DNA of 52,896 bases, taken from NCBI GenBank assembly GCA_947631355.1, contig CANRKY010000003.1, forward strand, positions 1 to 52,896. Direction: 5' to 3'. How positions within the stretch are numbered: the first letter of the stretch is position 1; the number at the start of each line of letters is the position of its first letter. Source of the stretch: an uncultured Marvinbryantia sp. Its GTDB lineage: Bacteria > Bacillota > Clostridia > Lachnospirales > Lachnospiraceae. Of this stretch, positions 19,786 to 29,739 are shown one piece after another. Under the pieces are notes generated by a model. The model saw only the letters and a list, made by a program, of their open reading frames with translations, had not been told where the DNA came from and made no database searches. A program made the position numbers and the translations under genes.

Positions 19786-20352
19786 ATGATCCGGGAAATC
19801 ATGCAGGAAAAAAACATCACAGAATATCGGCTGTCTAAAATCAGCAAAATCCCATATACTACAATCCACGATATCTGCAGCGGCAAAGCCAAACTGGAAA
19901 ACTGCAGTGCCAGAACCGTCTTTCGGCTCTCAAAAGCATTGGATGTTCCCATGGATGTTTTGCTGGAACCATATATGTACAAGCGCACCAGTTTTGATGT
20001 ATTTAAAAGCACTGTATGTCACAGGCTGAAAGAACTTGGCGATCTGGATTTTATGATCGAAGTATTGGAGCAGGATAACATACGTGTTTTTTATGAGCGA
20101 AAATGGTTCCCCGAAAGCCTGTATCTTCTGGCTATGCTGGATTATTTAGCTCGTCTGAACAATATTTCCCTGTGCGATAAATACGATGACCTGCGGCGTT
20201 GTAAATTAGAGAAAACCGTCTATCCTGCAGGCATTTTGTGCCTTGCGGCCGCATCCGGCAATGAAAAGATTAAAGAGGACGCCAAAAAATCAGCTATTCC
20301 GGAATTTATTCGGTTTAATATCGTAGAAAGCGAGATCCGAAATGTTGTCTGA
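19786..20352 (+). CDS. XRE-family helix-turn-helix regulator
   Basis: MIREIMQEKNITEYRLSKISKIPYTTIHDICSGKAKLENCSARTVFRLSKALDVPMDVLL HTH; AGGTGATAGAAA ribosome-binding site. Confidence 0.8.
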   Translation: MIREIMQEKNITEYRLSKISKIPYTTIHDICSGKAKLENCSARTVFRLSKALDVPMDVLLEPYMYKRTSFDVFKSTVCHRLKELGDLDFMIEVLEQDNIRVFYERKWFPESLYLLAMLDYLARLNNISLCDKYDDLRRCKLEKTVYPAGILCLAAASGNEKIKEDAKKSAIPEFIRFNIVESEIRNVV

Positions 20353-20468
20353 AACTCAGGTTTTTACTAAAGAAAATCTGATTCCCACTTGCTCTTTTCC
20401 TTTTATTGGTTATAATTATATCTAACAGCTCTCTGCTGTTAAATATTCCCAGAAAAGAGGTCCTGTTT

Positions 20469-21032
20469 ATGAGAAAGAAACTGAATATCACGGAAGGTAT
20501 TTTCCCCATGCCGGTGCTGATGATCGCCACTTACAACGAAGACGGCAGCGTGAACGTTATGAACGCCGCCTGGGGAACTATGCAGGAGCGGGACACGGTT
20601 GTCCTCAATCTGTCGGAAAACCACAAGACGGTGAAAAACATAAAGAAAAGAGGCGCGTTTACGGTGAGCATCGCCGATGCCTCCCATGTAATAGAGGCAG
20701 ACTATTTCGGCATCGCGTCCGGCAATCAAGTTGCGGACAAACTGCAAAAATCCGGTCTCACCGCCAGCAAGGCCGAGATGGTGGACGCCCCTGTGATCAA
20801 TGAATTTCCCCTTTGCCTGGAGTGTGAATACATTGAATTTCAAACGAACGAATATGGCTGCGGTGTGATCGGAAAGGTGGTCAATGTCACCGCAGATGAA
20901 CGTGTGATGCCGGACGGAAAGCTGGATATGTCCCTGGTGAACGCCATTGCCTTCGATCCCTACACCCACGGCTATTATAAAGTAGCGGAGCGCGTCGGCG
21001 AAGCGTTCCACGATGGGCTGCAGCGAAAATAA
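20469..21032 (+). CDS. Flavin reductase-like / flavoredoxin family protein
   Basis: MPVLMIATYNEDGSVNVMNAAWGTMQERDTVVLNLSENHKTVKNI. Confidence 0.85.
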   Translation: MRKKLNITEGIFPMPVLMIATYNEDGSVNVMNAAWGTMQERDTVVLNLSENHKTVKNIKKRGAFTVSIADASHVIEADYFGIASGNQVADKLQKSGLTASKAEMVDAPVINEFPLCLECEYIEFQTNEYGCGVIGKVVNVTADERVMPDGKLDMSLVNAIAFDPYTHGYYKVAERVGEAFHDGLQRK

Positions 21033-21276
21033 AGCCTGCCCCGTATACTCTCAAACCGTCTATTATTCTCACGGCTTTGTGTCGTCCTCTGCCAAAGAGC
21101 AGCGAACACCGGAGCCGTGAGAATTTCTATTGCCATCTCAAACACGGCTCTCATCTTTCACATGCATTTTTATCCCCATCTTAACACAATTTTAATGTCA
21201 CGCAAATGACGCTTACGCATATTTCACGCGCCATGTGCGATGATAAATATAACAAAAACACGAATGGGAGGATGCC

Positions 21277-22605
21277 ATGAGCCGAATTGTCAAACAACTA
21301 TCTTCCTCACAGATCATCATTCTCGGTTTTGCCGCCGTGATCATGCTGGGCTGCTTTCTCCTGATGCTGCCATTTTCCGTACAGCACGGCGCAGGAACCA
21401 GTTTTACAGATGCGCTGTTCACGGCCACATCCGCGGTCTGTGTCACCGGGCTGATCGTGCAGGACACTGCCACATACTGGAGTCCCTTCGGCCAGGCCGT
21501 GATCCTGGCGCTGATCCAGATCGGCGGCATGGGCGTTGTCACGATTGCCATCGCCGTATATACCTTTTCCGGCCGGCAGATCAGCTTAAAGCAGCGCAGC
21601 ACCATGCAGGAGGGTATCTCCGCGCATCAGGTGGGCGGCATTGTGCGTCTGACCAGTTTCATTATTAAAATGACCGTTCTCTTTGAGCTCACCGGCGCGC
21701 TGCTTATGGCCCCGACGTTCTGCAGAACTGTCGGTCTCGGAAAGGGCATATGGTACGCGGTATTTCACTCGATTTCCGCGTTCTGCAACGCAGGGTTTGA
21801 CCTGATGGGGATAAAAACTCCCTACTCCTCTCTCACCGCCTACGTCTGCAGCCCGATGATCAATCTGACTGTTATGGCTCTGATCATCATCGGCGGCATA
21901 GGTTTCCTGACATGGGATGATGTTTACAAGAACCGATTCCATATTCGAAAATATCGGATGCAGAGTAAAGTAATCTTGTCTGTCAGCGCTCTGCTGATCC
22001 TGTTTCCGGCACTGTATTTTTTCTTCTTCGAATTTGGGGACATGCCTCTGGCCAAGCGCATCTGGAGCTCCCTGTTTCAGGCGGTCACGCCGAGAACCGC
22101 CGGATTTAACACCGCCGACTTGACAAAAATCAGCGAAACCGGCATTGCCCTGATCATCCTGCTGATGCTTACAGGCGGCTCTCCCGGCTCCACCGCGGGC
22201 GGCATGAAAACAACAACCTTTGCTGTGCTTCTCTCAACAACGTTCTCCGTTTTCCGTCGCAAAGATTTTACCCACTTTTTCGGGCGGAGAATTGACAATG
22301 ATACCGTTCGGAACACTGCCGCTATCCTGGTGATGTATACGGTTCTGTTTCTGGCCGGCGGATGCGTGATCAGCCGGGCAGAAGGGCTTCCCCTCCAGAC
22401 CTGTCTGTTTGAGACAGCGTCCGCCATCGGAACCGTGGGACTGACACTGGGGATCACCCCCGGTCTGGGACTTCTGTCGCAGATCATTCTGATCCTGTTA
22501 ATGTACATCGGCAGGGTGGGCGGACTGACACTGATCTTCTCAGCATTTTCCGGCAGTCAGAAAAGCATGGCAAAACTGCCGCAGGAAAAAATAACCGTAG
22601 GATAA
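21277..22605 (+). CDS. Trk/Ktr-type potassium uptake transmembrane protein
   Basis: TrkH/KtrB selectivity-loop regions (TSAVCVTGLIV, SAFCNAGFDLMG, TPRTAGFNT, SAIGTVGLTLG). Confidence 0.92.
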   Translation: MSRIVKQLSSSQIIILGFAAVIMLGCFLLMLPFSVQHGAGTSFTDALFTATSAVCVTGLIVQDTATYWSPFGQAVILALIQIGGMGVVTIAIAVYTFSGRQISLKQRSTMQEGISAHQVGGIVRLTSFIIKMTVLFELTGALLMAPTFCRTVGLGKGIWYAVFHSISAFCNAGFDLMGIKTPYSSLTAYVCSPMINLTVMALIIIGGIGFLTWDDVYKNRFHIRKYRMQSKVILSVSALLILFPALYFFFFEFGDMPLAKRIWSSLFQAVTPRTAGFNTADLTKISETGIALIILLMLTGGSPGSTAGGMKTTTFAVLLSTTFSVFRRKDFTHFFGRRIDNDTVRNTAAILVMYTVLFLAGGCVISRAEGLPLQTCLFETASAIGTVGLTLGITPGLGLLSQIILILLMYIGRVGGLTLIFSAFSGSQKSMAKLPQEKITVG

Positions 22606-22615
22606 GGAGGAAATT

Positions 22616-23263
22616 ATGAAATCTATATTACTGATCGGACTTGGGCGTTTTGGCAGACACATTGCCATGAAACTCAACAGCATGAACCACCAGATCATGG
22701 CCATCGACCGCAGCGAAGAACGGGTAAACGAGGTGCTGCCTTTTGTGACAAACGCGCAGATAGGCGACAGCACCAGCGAGGAATTTCTGTCTTCCCTGGG
22801 TATCCGCAATTTTGACACCTGTATCGTTGCCATCGGCGACAATTTCCAGAACTCCCTGGAAACCGCCTCGCTGCTGAAAGAACTTGGCGCGAAAAAAGTG
22901 ATCGCGAGGGCAGCCAGCGGCGTACAGGAAAAGTTTCTGCTGCGAAACGGCGCGGATGAGGTGGTCTACCCGGAGAAACAGCTGGCCGCCTGGGTCGCGA
23001 TCCGCTGTACATCGGAGCACATTCTGGACTATATCGAACTGGACGAAGATTACTCCATCATAGAACTGACTGTCCCAGCGGAGTGGAACGGCAAAACCGT
23101 TGGCCAGCTGGATATACGCAGAAAATACGGCATTAACATTCTCGGCGTGCGAAAGAACCGGGCGCTCGATATGAATATCTCGCACGATACCGTTCTCGGT
23201 ATGGAAAATTCCATACTTGTCCTGGGTCAGCAAAAGGCGGTTCAAAAATGTTTTCATATTTAA
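22616..23263 (+). CDS. Potassium uptake RCK protein (TrkA/KtrA)
   Basis: ILLIGLGRFGRHIAMKLNSMNHQIMAIDRSEERV Rossmann motif; follows the channel gene. Confidence 0.92.
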   Translation: MKSILLIGLGRFGRHIAMKLNSMNHQIMAIDRSEERVNEVLPFVTNAQIGDSTSEEFLSSLGIRNFDTCIVAIGDNFQNSLETASLLKELGAKKVIARAASGVQEKFLLRNGADEVVYPEKQLAAWVAIRCTSEHILDYIELDEDYSIIELTVPAEWNGKTVGQLDIRRKYGINILGVRKNRALDMNISHDTVLGMENSILVLGQQKAVQKCFHI

Positions 23264-23302
23264 TAACGATCTGATGTCCCGGCAGAAACGGAGGTGGCAC
23301 AA

Positions 23303-23440
23303 ATGAAAGAAATCGCACTGGTAATGGTAACATGTCTCGCATTTATTTCCAACTACTACATGATCAAGGCGACAATGGATTTTCTGTCTGAGATTCATCG
23401 TCCGCCCTCCTCTGAGAGCAGGCTCAAAAAGGGAATCTGA
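23303..23440 (+). CDS. 45-aa small membrane protein between trkA/ktrA and the sensor kinase
   Basis: MKEIALVMVTCLAFISNYYMIKATMDFLSEIHRPPSSESRLKKGI; GGAGGTGGCACAA-ATG; below the ORF-track length cutoff. Confidence 0.65.
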   Translation: MKEIALVMVTCLAFISNYYMIKATMDFLSEIHRPPSSESRLKKGI

Positions 23441-23488
23441 TTGACCAATTTCCCATTCCGCGCTAAAATAAACAGGGATGTGAGCACA

Positions 23489-25573
23489 ATGAAACAGTCA
23501 AAAAAAGATCATCTGAATATGTTCTTCCGCGGCACGAAAAGCACAGGCGAAGCGCCGTCCGGGCAGAGGGCGGCAAACGCACAGGGCGGTGATGCGGCGC
23601 ATAATACAGAATTTCTGGCGCAAAAACCTGAGCACATCCTCGCCTGCCTTTCCTCCGCCCCCTCCAACACAAAGATCATACGGACGGCGGCGCGCATGGC
23701 AGTGGCCTTTAACAGCCAGTTTACCGCGCTGTTTGTAGAGACGCCGGAATTTGCGTCTGAGACTCCGGAAAATAAGAAGCGCCTGATGGAAAACCAGAAG
23801 CTGGCGGAACAGCTGGGCGCAAATGTTGAGACGGTCTACGGGGAGGACGTTCCCTATCAGATCGCGGAGTATGCCCGCATTTCAAGTGTCACAAAGATCG
23901 TGTTGGGCCGCAGCGTTCTCACCCGCAGGCATATTTTCAGCAGGCCCCCGCTCACGGAACAGCTTCTCGCCTACGCCCCGGGAATGGATATCCATATCAT
24001 CCCGGACCAAAGCGCGGATACGCCCTACCGGTTTCAGAACGTGAGGATCTCTCCCAAAAGCGTGATCCTGAAAAACAGTATCAAAAGCGGGGCGATCCTC
24101 CTTGGCACCACACTGCTCAGTATGCTGTTCCAGCATCTGGGCTTTACCGATGCCAATATCATCATGGTGTATATTCTGGGTGTGCTGCTGACCTCCATCG
24201 CCACCTCTCACCCAATCTACAGCCTGGTTTCATCCATCACCAGTGTTCTTCTGTTCAATTTCCTGTTCACCTCGCCGCGCTTCTCTTTCATGGCGTATGA
24301 GACAGGATACCCCGTAACCTTTGTGGTCATGTTTCTGACCGCGTACATCACGGGCACCTTCGCCAACCGCTATAAAGCCCAGGCTGGCCAGGCCGCAAAG
24401 ATCGCGTACCGGACAAAGATCCTGTTTGATACCGACCAGATGCTCTCCAAGGCGGAAAATAAAGAGGAGATTCTGGCGGCGTCCGCGGAGCAGATACAGA
24501 AGCTGTTGGAACGGGATATTGTGATCTTTGAAAACGTAGACGGGCATCTGTCGGACCCGCATTTTTTCCGCAAGGACGATCCGGAACCTGCCGCATACAA
24601 TCCGGAGCGCGAGCGCGCTGCCGCTGAATGGGTTTTCGCAAACAACCATATTGCAGGCGCCACTACCGATATTCATTCCGATACACATTATCTGTACCTT
24701 GCCCTTCGCGTCAACGACCGGGTTTACGGCGTGGTGGGCATCTATGCCAGAGAACTGCCGCTGGATGCTTCCGCTTACAGCATACTCCTCTCCATTCTCA
24801 GCGAGACAGCCCTTGCCCTAGAAAATGACAAAAATGCCAGAGAAAAAGAGGCGGCCGCCGTGCTCGCCGAAAGCGAGCAGCTCCGCGCAAATCTGCTGCG
24901 CACCATCTCTCACGATCTGCGCACGCCGCTCACCTCCATCTCCGGAAATGCCAGCAATCTGATGAGCAACGGCGATTGTTTTGACGAGGCGACAAAGCTG
25001 CAGATCTACACCGATATTTATAATGATTCCATGTGGCTGATCGAGCTGGTGGAAAATCTTCTGTATACCACCCGTATTGAGGAAGGGTATATGACACTGC
25101 GCACTTCCACCGAACTGCTCAGTGAGCTCGTGGAGGAGGCGGTGCAGCATGTCCGCCGCAAGACAGGCAATCATACACTCCGGGTGGTGCAGGAAGACGA
25201 TCTTCTGCTGGTGAGGGCGGACGCAAAGCTGGTGGTGCAGGTCATCTCCAACATCCTTGACAATGCCGTAAAGTACACGCCGCCCGGCTCCTCCATCACG
25301 GTCACAACAGACCGGGAAGACAACATCGCCAGGATCCGGATCGCGGATACCGGAAACGGCATTTCTCCGGATGAAAAGGAACACATATTTGAAAAATTCT
25401 ACTGCGGCAATCAAAAAATAGCGGATAACCGCCGCAGTCTGGGGCTTGGGCTGTATCTGTGCAAGGTGATCGTGGAGGCCCACGGCGGAACGATCTCTGT
25501 GTCTGACAATCAGCCCCACGGCGCCGTATTTTGTTTTACGCTTCCGCTTGAGGAGGTATCCTGTTATGAATAA
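23489..25573 (+). CDS. KdpD-like sensor histidine kinase (Usp + DUF4118 + GAF-like + HisKA/HATPase)
   Basis: LLRTISHDLRTPLTSISGNASNL, ADTGNGISPDEKEHIFEKFY, LGLGLYLCKVIVEAHGG; no N-terminal KdpD Walker-A domain seen. Confidence 0.88.
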   Translation: MKQSKKDHLNMFFRGTKSTGEAPSGQRAANAQGGDAAHNTEFLAQKPEHILACLSSAPSNTKIIRTAARMAVAFNSQFTALFVETPEFASETPENKKRLMENQKLAEQLGANVETVYGEDVPYQIAEYARISSVTKIVLGRSVLTRRHIFSRPPLTEQLLAYAPGMDIHIIPDQSADTPYRFQNVRISPKSVILKNSIKSGAILLGTTLLSMLFQHLGFTDANIIMVYILGVLLTSIATSHPIYSLVSSITSVLLFNFLFTSPRFSFMAYETGYPVTFVVMFLTAYITGTFANRYKAQAGQAAKIAYRTKILFDTDQMLSKAENKEEILAASAEQIQKLLERDIVIFENVDGHLSDPHFFRKDDPEPAAYNPERERAAAEWVFANNHIAGATTDIHSDTHYLYLALRVNDRVYGVVGIYARELPLDASAYSILLSILSETALALENDKNAREKEAAAVLAESEQLRANLLRTISHDLRTPLTSISGNASNLMSNGDCFDEATKLQIYTDIYNDSMWLIELVENLLYTTRIEEGYMTLRTSTELLSELVEEAVQHVRRKTGNHTLRVVQEDDLLLVRADAKLVVQVISNILDNAVKYTPPGSSITVTTDREDNIARIRIADTGNGISPDEKEHIFEKFYCGNQKIADNRRSLGLGLYLCKVIVEAHGGTISVSDNQPHGAVFCFTLPLEEVSCYE

Positions 25574-26264
25574 ATATCAGATTCTGGTAGTGGAGGACGA
25601 TGCGCCCATCCGAAACCTGATCACCACCACATTAAAGGCCCACGACTACCGCTATCTGACATCCGGGACCGGGGAGGGAGCGGTGATGGAGGCCGCATCC
25701 CACAATCCGGACATCATCCTGCTGGATCTCGGACTGCCCGATATCGATGGTGTGGAAGTGATCGCGCGCATCCGGAGCTGGTCGAATATTCCCATTATTG
25801 TGATCAGCGCGCGCAGCGAGGACAGTGATAAAATTGACGCGCTGGATGCCGGTGCAGACGATTATTTAACAAAGCCTTTTTCTGTGGAGGAACTTCTGGC
25901 CCGTCTGCGTGTCACGCAGCGCCGCCTCGCGCTGATGCAGAGCAATACGGAGCAGGGATCCAGCTATACAAACGGCCTGCTGCACATCGATTACGCCACC
26001 CGCTGCGCCTATCTCGGCGAGGAGGAGCTGCGCCTGACGCCCATAGAATATAAGCTGCTCTGCCTGCTCGCCCAAAATACCGGGAAAGTGCTGACCCATA
26101 AATATATCCTGCAAAATGTGTGGGGAAGCAGCCTGGAAACCGATGTGGGCTCTCTGCGTGTCTTCATGGCTACCCTCCGCAAAAAACTGGAGAAAAACCC
26201 CGACTCCCCACAGTTTATTCAAACTCATATCGGCATTGGCTACCGGATGATGAAACAGGAGTAA
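25566..26264 (+). CDS. KdpE-like response regulator
   Basis: MNKYQILVVEDDAPIRNLI; OmpR-type wHTH DNA-binding C-terminus. Confidence 0.92.
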   Translation: MNKYQILVVEDDAPIRNLITTTLKAHDYRYLTSGTGEGAVMEAASHNPDIILLDLGLPDIDGVEVIARIRSWSNIPIIVISARSEDSDKIDALDAGADDYLTKPFSVEELLARLRVTQRRLALMQSNTEQGSSYTNGLLHIDYATRCAYLGEEELRLTPIEYKLLCLLAQNTGKVLTHKYILQNVWGSSLETDVGSLRVFMATLRKKLEKNPDSPQFIQTHIGIGYRMMKQE

Positions 26265-26284
26265 ATCAGGATCATAAATGAAAA

Positions 26285-26323
26285 AGGCGGCTCAACTGAT
26301 AGAAACTATCAGAAAAGCCGCCT
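26285..26323. terminator. Bidirectional intrinsic terminator between convergent genes
   Basis: AGGCGGCT...CTGATAG-AAA-CTATCAG...AGCCGCCT. Confidence 0.8.
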
Positions 26324-26340
26324 AAATCTAACCGCTTATT

Positions 26341-27090
26341 TTATTTATAATTCACGATCTGACCAAATTCCTCTTTCAGGGACGCACCGCCCACCAGGCC
26401 GCCGTCAATATCCGGCTGTGCAAACAGGTCTGCCGCGGTCTTCGCGTTCACAGAACCGCCGTACTGGATGCGGATCGCCGCTGCGGTATCGGTATCATAG
26501 AGCTCTGCGATGCAGTCGCGGATGCCCTTGCATACTTCCTGCGCCTGCTCTGTGGTAGCGGTCTTTCCGGTACCGATCGCCCAGATCGGCTCATATGCGA
26601 TTACAGCCGTCTTTGCCTGCTCCGCGGTCACATTCAGGAAGCCAACCTTCACCTGCTGGCGGATCCAGTCCATGGTGATGCCCTGTTCTCTCTGCTCCAG
26701 AGATTCGCCGCAGCACATGATCGGGGTGATGCCGTGCTCAAACGCCTTGAGCATTTTCTTATTTACCGACTCGGAAGTCTCCGCAAAGTATTCCCTTCTC
26801 TCGGAATGTCCGAGAACCACATACTTCACGCCCGCATCGGTGAGCATGTTCGGGGAGATCTCGCCTGTGAAAGCGCCCTTCTCCTCAAAATACATATTCT
26901 CCGCGCCCACCTGGATGTTGGAGCCCTTTGCGGCCTCCACTACGGGGATGATGTCGATCGCCGGTACGCAGAACACTACGTCCACCTCATCATTTTTTAC
27001 CAGCGGTTTTAAGGTTTCCACCAGCTTCACAGCCTCTGTCGGCGTCATGTTCATTTTCCAGTTGCCGGCGATGATTTTCTTTCTTGCCAT
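26341..27090 (-). CDS. tpiA: Triosephosphate isomerase
   Basis: [21 protein letters not shown]..., [15 protein letters not shown]. Confidence 0.98.
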   Translation of the reverse strand: MARKKIIAGNWKMNMTPTEAVKLVETLKPLVKNDEVDVVFCVPAIDIIPVVEAAKGSNIQVGAENMYFEEKGAFTGEISPNMLTDAGVKYVVLGHSERREYFAETSESVNKKMLKAFEHGITPIMCCGESLEQREQGITMDWIRQQVKVGFLNVTAEQAKTAVIAYEPIWAIGTGKTATTEQAQEVCKGIRDCIAELYDTDTAAAIRIQYGGSVNAKTAADLFAQPDIDGGLVGGASLKEEFGQIVNYK

Positions 27091-27212
27091 AACTATCTTC
27101 TCCTTACTTTTATAGTATCCGTTACTTTTATAGTATCCGGACGCACTGCGCGTCTTTTGCCGGAACGCCCGCGCGAATAACGCAGGCAGATCCGGTCTTG
27201 TAAGCTCATACT

Positions 27213-28421
27213 TTATTTGTCGTTGGCCGCCGCCACGCCCGGCAGCTCCTTGCCTTCCAGGAATTCCAGGGAAGCGCCGCCGCCCGTGGAAATATGGCTC
27301 ATCTTATCGCCAAAGCCCAGCTGGTTTACAGCCGCCGCGGAATCGCCGCCGCCGATAATGGTGGTAGCGTCTGTCTCTGCCAGAGATTTTGCCACCGCGA
27401 TGGTGCCTTTTGCAAGGATCGGGTTCTCAAACACGCCCATGGGACCGTTCCACACAACGGTCTTCGCGCTTTTCACTGCGTCCGCGTAGAGCTCTGCGGT
27501 CTTTGTGCCGATATCCAGGCCCATCATATCTGCCGGGATCGCATCGGAGCCGACCACAGATACTTCAATCTGTGCATCGATCGGGTTCGGGAAGGACGCC
27601 GCAATGGTGGTGTCCACCGGAAGAAGCATCGTCTTGCCCAGCTTCTCCGCCTTGTCCATCATCTCTTTGCAGTAATCAATCTTCTCGTCATCCACAAGAG
27701 AGGTGCCCACCTCGTATCCTTTTGCCTTCAGGAAGGTATAAGCCATGCCGCCGCCGATGATCAGCGTGTCGCATTTCTCCAGCAGATTGGAGATCACGTT
27801 CAGCTTGTCCGCCACTTTCGCGCCGCCCAGGATAGCCACAAAGGGCCTTACCGGATTTTCCACCGCGTTGCCGAGGAAGTCGATCTCTTTCTGCATCAGA
27901 TAACCTACCACAGAAGTCTTCACATAGGCTGTCACGCCCACGTTGGAGCAGTGCGCTCTGTGCGCCGTGCCGAAGGCATCGTTCACAAATACATCCGCCA
28001 GGGAAGCCAGCTCTTTGCTGAACGCCTCGCCGTTCTTTGTCTCCTCCGCGCGGTAGCGGGTGTTCTCCAGAAGGATCACATCGCCGTCTTTCATGGCCTC
28101 AACAGCCGCTTTCGCATTCGGGCCGACCACTTCCGGATCCGCCGCGAATTTCACTTCCTGGCCCAGCAGCTCGGAAAGACGGGCTGCAACCGGCGCCAGA
28201 GAAAGCTCCGGCTTCGGCTCTCCCTTCGGTTTGCCCAGATGTGAGCAGAGGATTACCTTTCCTCCGTCACTGATCAGTTTCTTGATGGTAGGCAGAGCCG
28301 CCACCAGACGGTTTTCGTCTGTGATCTTCCCATCTTTTAAAGGCACGTTAAAATCGCAGCGAACCAGCACTTTCTGGCCCTTTACGTTGATATCGTCTAC
28401 CGATTTCTTATTCAATCCCAT
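27213..28421 (-). CDS. pgk: Phosphoglycerate kinase
   Basis: [33 protein letters not shown]. Confidence 0.98.
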   Translation of the reverse strand: MGLNKKSVDDINVKGQKVLVRCDFNVPLKDGKITDENRLVAALPTIKKLISDGGKVILCSHLGKPKGEPKPELSLAPVAARLSELLGQEVKFAADPEVVGPNAKAAVEAMKDGDVILLENTRYRAEETKNGEAFSKELASLADVFVNDAFGTAHRAHCSNVGVTAYVKTSVVGYLMQKEIDFLGNAVENPVRPFVAILGGAKVADKLNVISNLLEKCDTLIIGGGMAYTFLKAKGYEVGTSLVDDEKIDYCKEMMDKAEKLGKTMLLPVDTTIAASFPNPIDAQIEVSVVGSDAIPADMMGLDIGTKTAELYADAVKSAKTVVWNGPMGVFENPILAKGTIAVAKSLAETDATTIIGGGDSAAAVNQLGFGDKMSHISTGGGASLEFLEGKELPGVAAANDK

Positions 28422-28473
28422 GATCTTTACCTCCTTTTTTTCATACAGGATCTTTCTTTGCGTTCATAAAAAT

Positions 28474-28499
28474 GAGGTCCGGTCCAAAGACCGGACCTC
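28474..28499 (-). terminator. Perfect hairpin between gap and pgk (terminator/attenuator or processing site)
   Basis: GAGGTCCGGTC - 4 nt - GACCGGACCTC followed by ATTTTT on the minus strand. Confidence 0.65.
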
Positions 28500-28521
28500 T
28501 GACGGGTCTTAAATGATTCTC

Positions 28522-29535
28522 TTATTTCAGCTCGCTGAAATATTTGATGGTGCGAACCATCTGGCTCACATAAGAGTTCTCGTTGTCGTACCAGGAAACA
28601 ACCTGTACCTGAGATGTGCCGTTCTCCAGATTTACTACCATGGTCTGTGTAGCATCGAACAGAGAACCAAATCTCATACCGATGATATCGCTGGAAACGA
28701 TCTCGTCTGTGTTGTAGCCGAAGGACTCGGTAGCCTGAGCCTTCATAGCTGCGTTGATACCCTCAACGGTAGCCTGCCCCTTCACAACTGCGTTCAGGAT
28801 CGTGGTGGAACCTGTGGGGGTCGGAACACGCTGTGCAGCGCCGATCAGTTTGCCGTTCAGTTCCGGGATAACCAGGCCGATCGCCTTTGCAGCGCCTGTG
28901 CTGTTGGGAACGATGTTGCAGGCACCCGCGCGGCTTCTTCTCAGATCGCCTTTTCTCTGCGGGCCGTCCAGGATCATCTGGTCGCCTGTGTAAGCGTGGA
29001 TCGTGCACATAATACCGGATTCGATCGGCATATAGTCGTTCAGAGCCTTTGCCATCGGAGCCAGGCAGTTGGTTGTGCAGGAAGCTGCGGAAATAACGGT
29101 ATCTTCCGGCTTCAGGGTTGTGTGGTTTACATTGTAAACGATGGTCGGAAGGTCATTTCCTGCCGGAGCAGAGATAACAACCTTGCGGGCGCCAGCTTTG
29201 ATGTGCGCTTCCGCTTTTGCCTTGGAGGTGTAGAAACCTGTGCACTCCAGAACAACGTCAACGCCGATCTGTCCCCACGGAAGCTGGGAAGCGTCTGCCA
29301 TTGCATAAATCTTGATCTCTTTGCCGTCCACTGTGATGGAATCTTCGCCTGCGCTCACCTTGTCAGCCAGCTCGTACTTGCCCTGTGAAGAATCATACTT
29401 CAACAGATGAGCAAGCATTTTCGGGCTTGTCAGATCGTTGATCGCTACTACTTCATAACCTTCAGCACCAAACATCTGTCTGAATGCCAGACGACCGATA
29501 CGGCCAAAACCATTGATTGCAACTTTTACTGCCAT
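28522..29535 (-). CDS. gap: Glyceraldehyde-3-phosphate dehydrogenase
   Basis: [33 protein letters not shown]. Confidence 0.98.
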   Translation of the reverse strand: MAVKVAINGFGRIGRLAFRQMFGAEGYEVVAINDLTSPKMLAHLLKYDSSQGKYELADKVSAGEDSITVDGKEIKIYAMADASQLPWGQIGVDVVLECTGFYTSKAKAEAHIKAGARKVVISAPAGNDLPTIVYNVNHTTLKPEDTVISAASCTTNCLAPMAKALNDYMPIESGIMCTIHAYTGDQMILDGPQRKGDLRRSRAGACNIVPNSTGAAKAIGLVIPELNGKLIGAAQRVPTPTGSTTILNAVVKGQATVEGINAAMKAQATESFGYNTDEIVSSDIIGMRFGSLFDATQTMVVNLENGTSQVQVVSWYDNENSYVSQMVRTIKYFSELK

Positions 29536-29739
29536 AATCGCAATTCCTCCTAAAAAGTGTTTTATTATTGATCCGCAGGATCTGCGGACTGTTTCCGTTT
29601 CCAAAGTTTGTGAAAGAAACGTCAACCTCAAAAATCATTGTACCCAATTTATCCCAAAAATTCAAGATATATTTTATAAAATTTTAAAGAACCATGTTTC
29701 GCGTCTCCTTGTCCCGCCTGTTGGACTCTGCAGCATGCT

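Noticed and set aside
26285-26323. Large palindrome as a possible regulatory element
   Set aside because: Position between convergent genes and hairpin form are fully explained by a bidirectional terminator.
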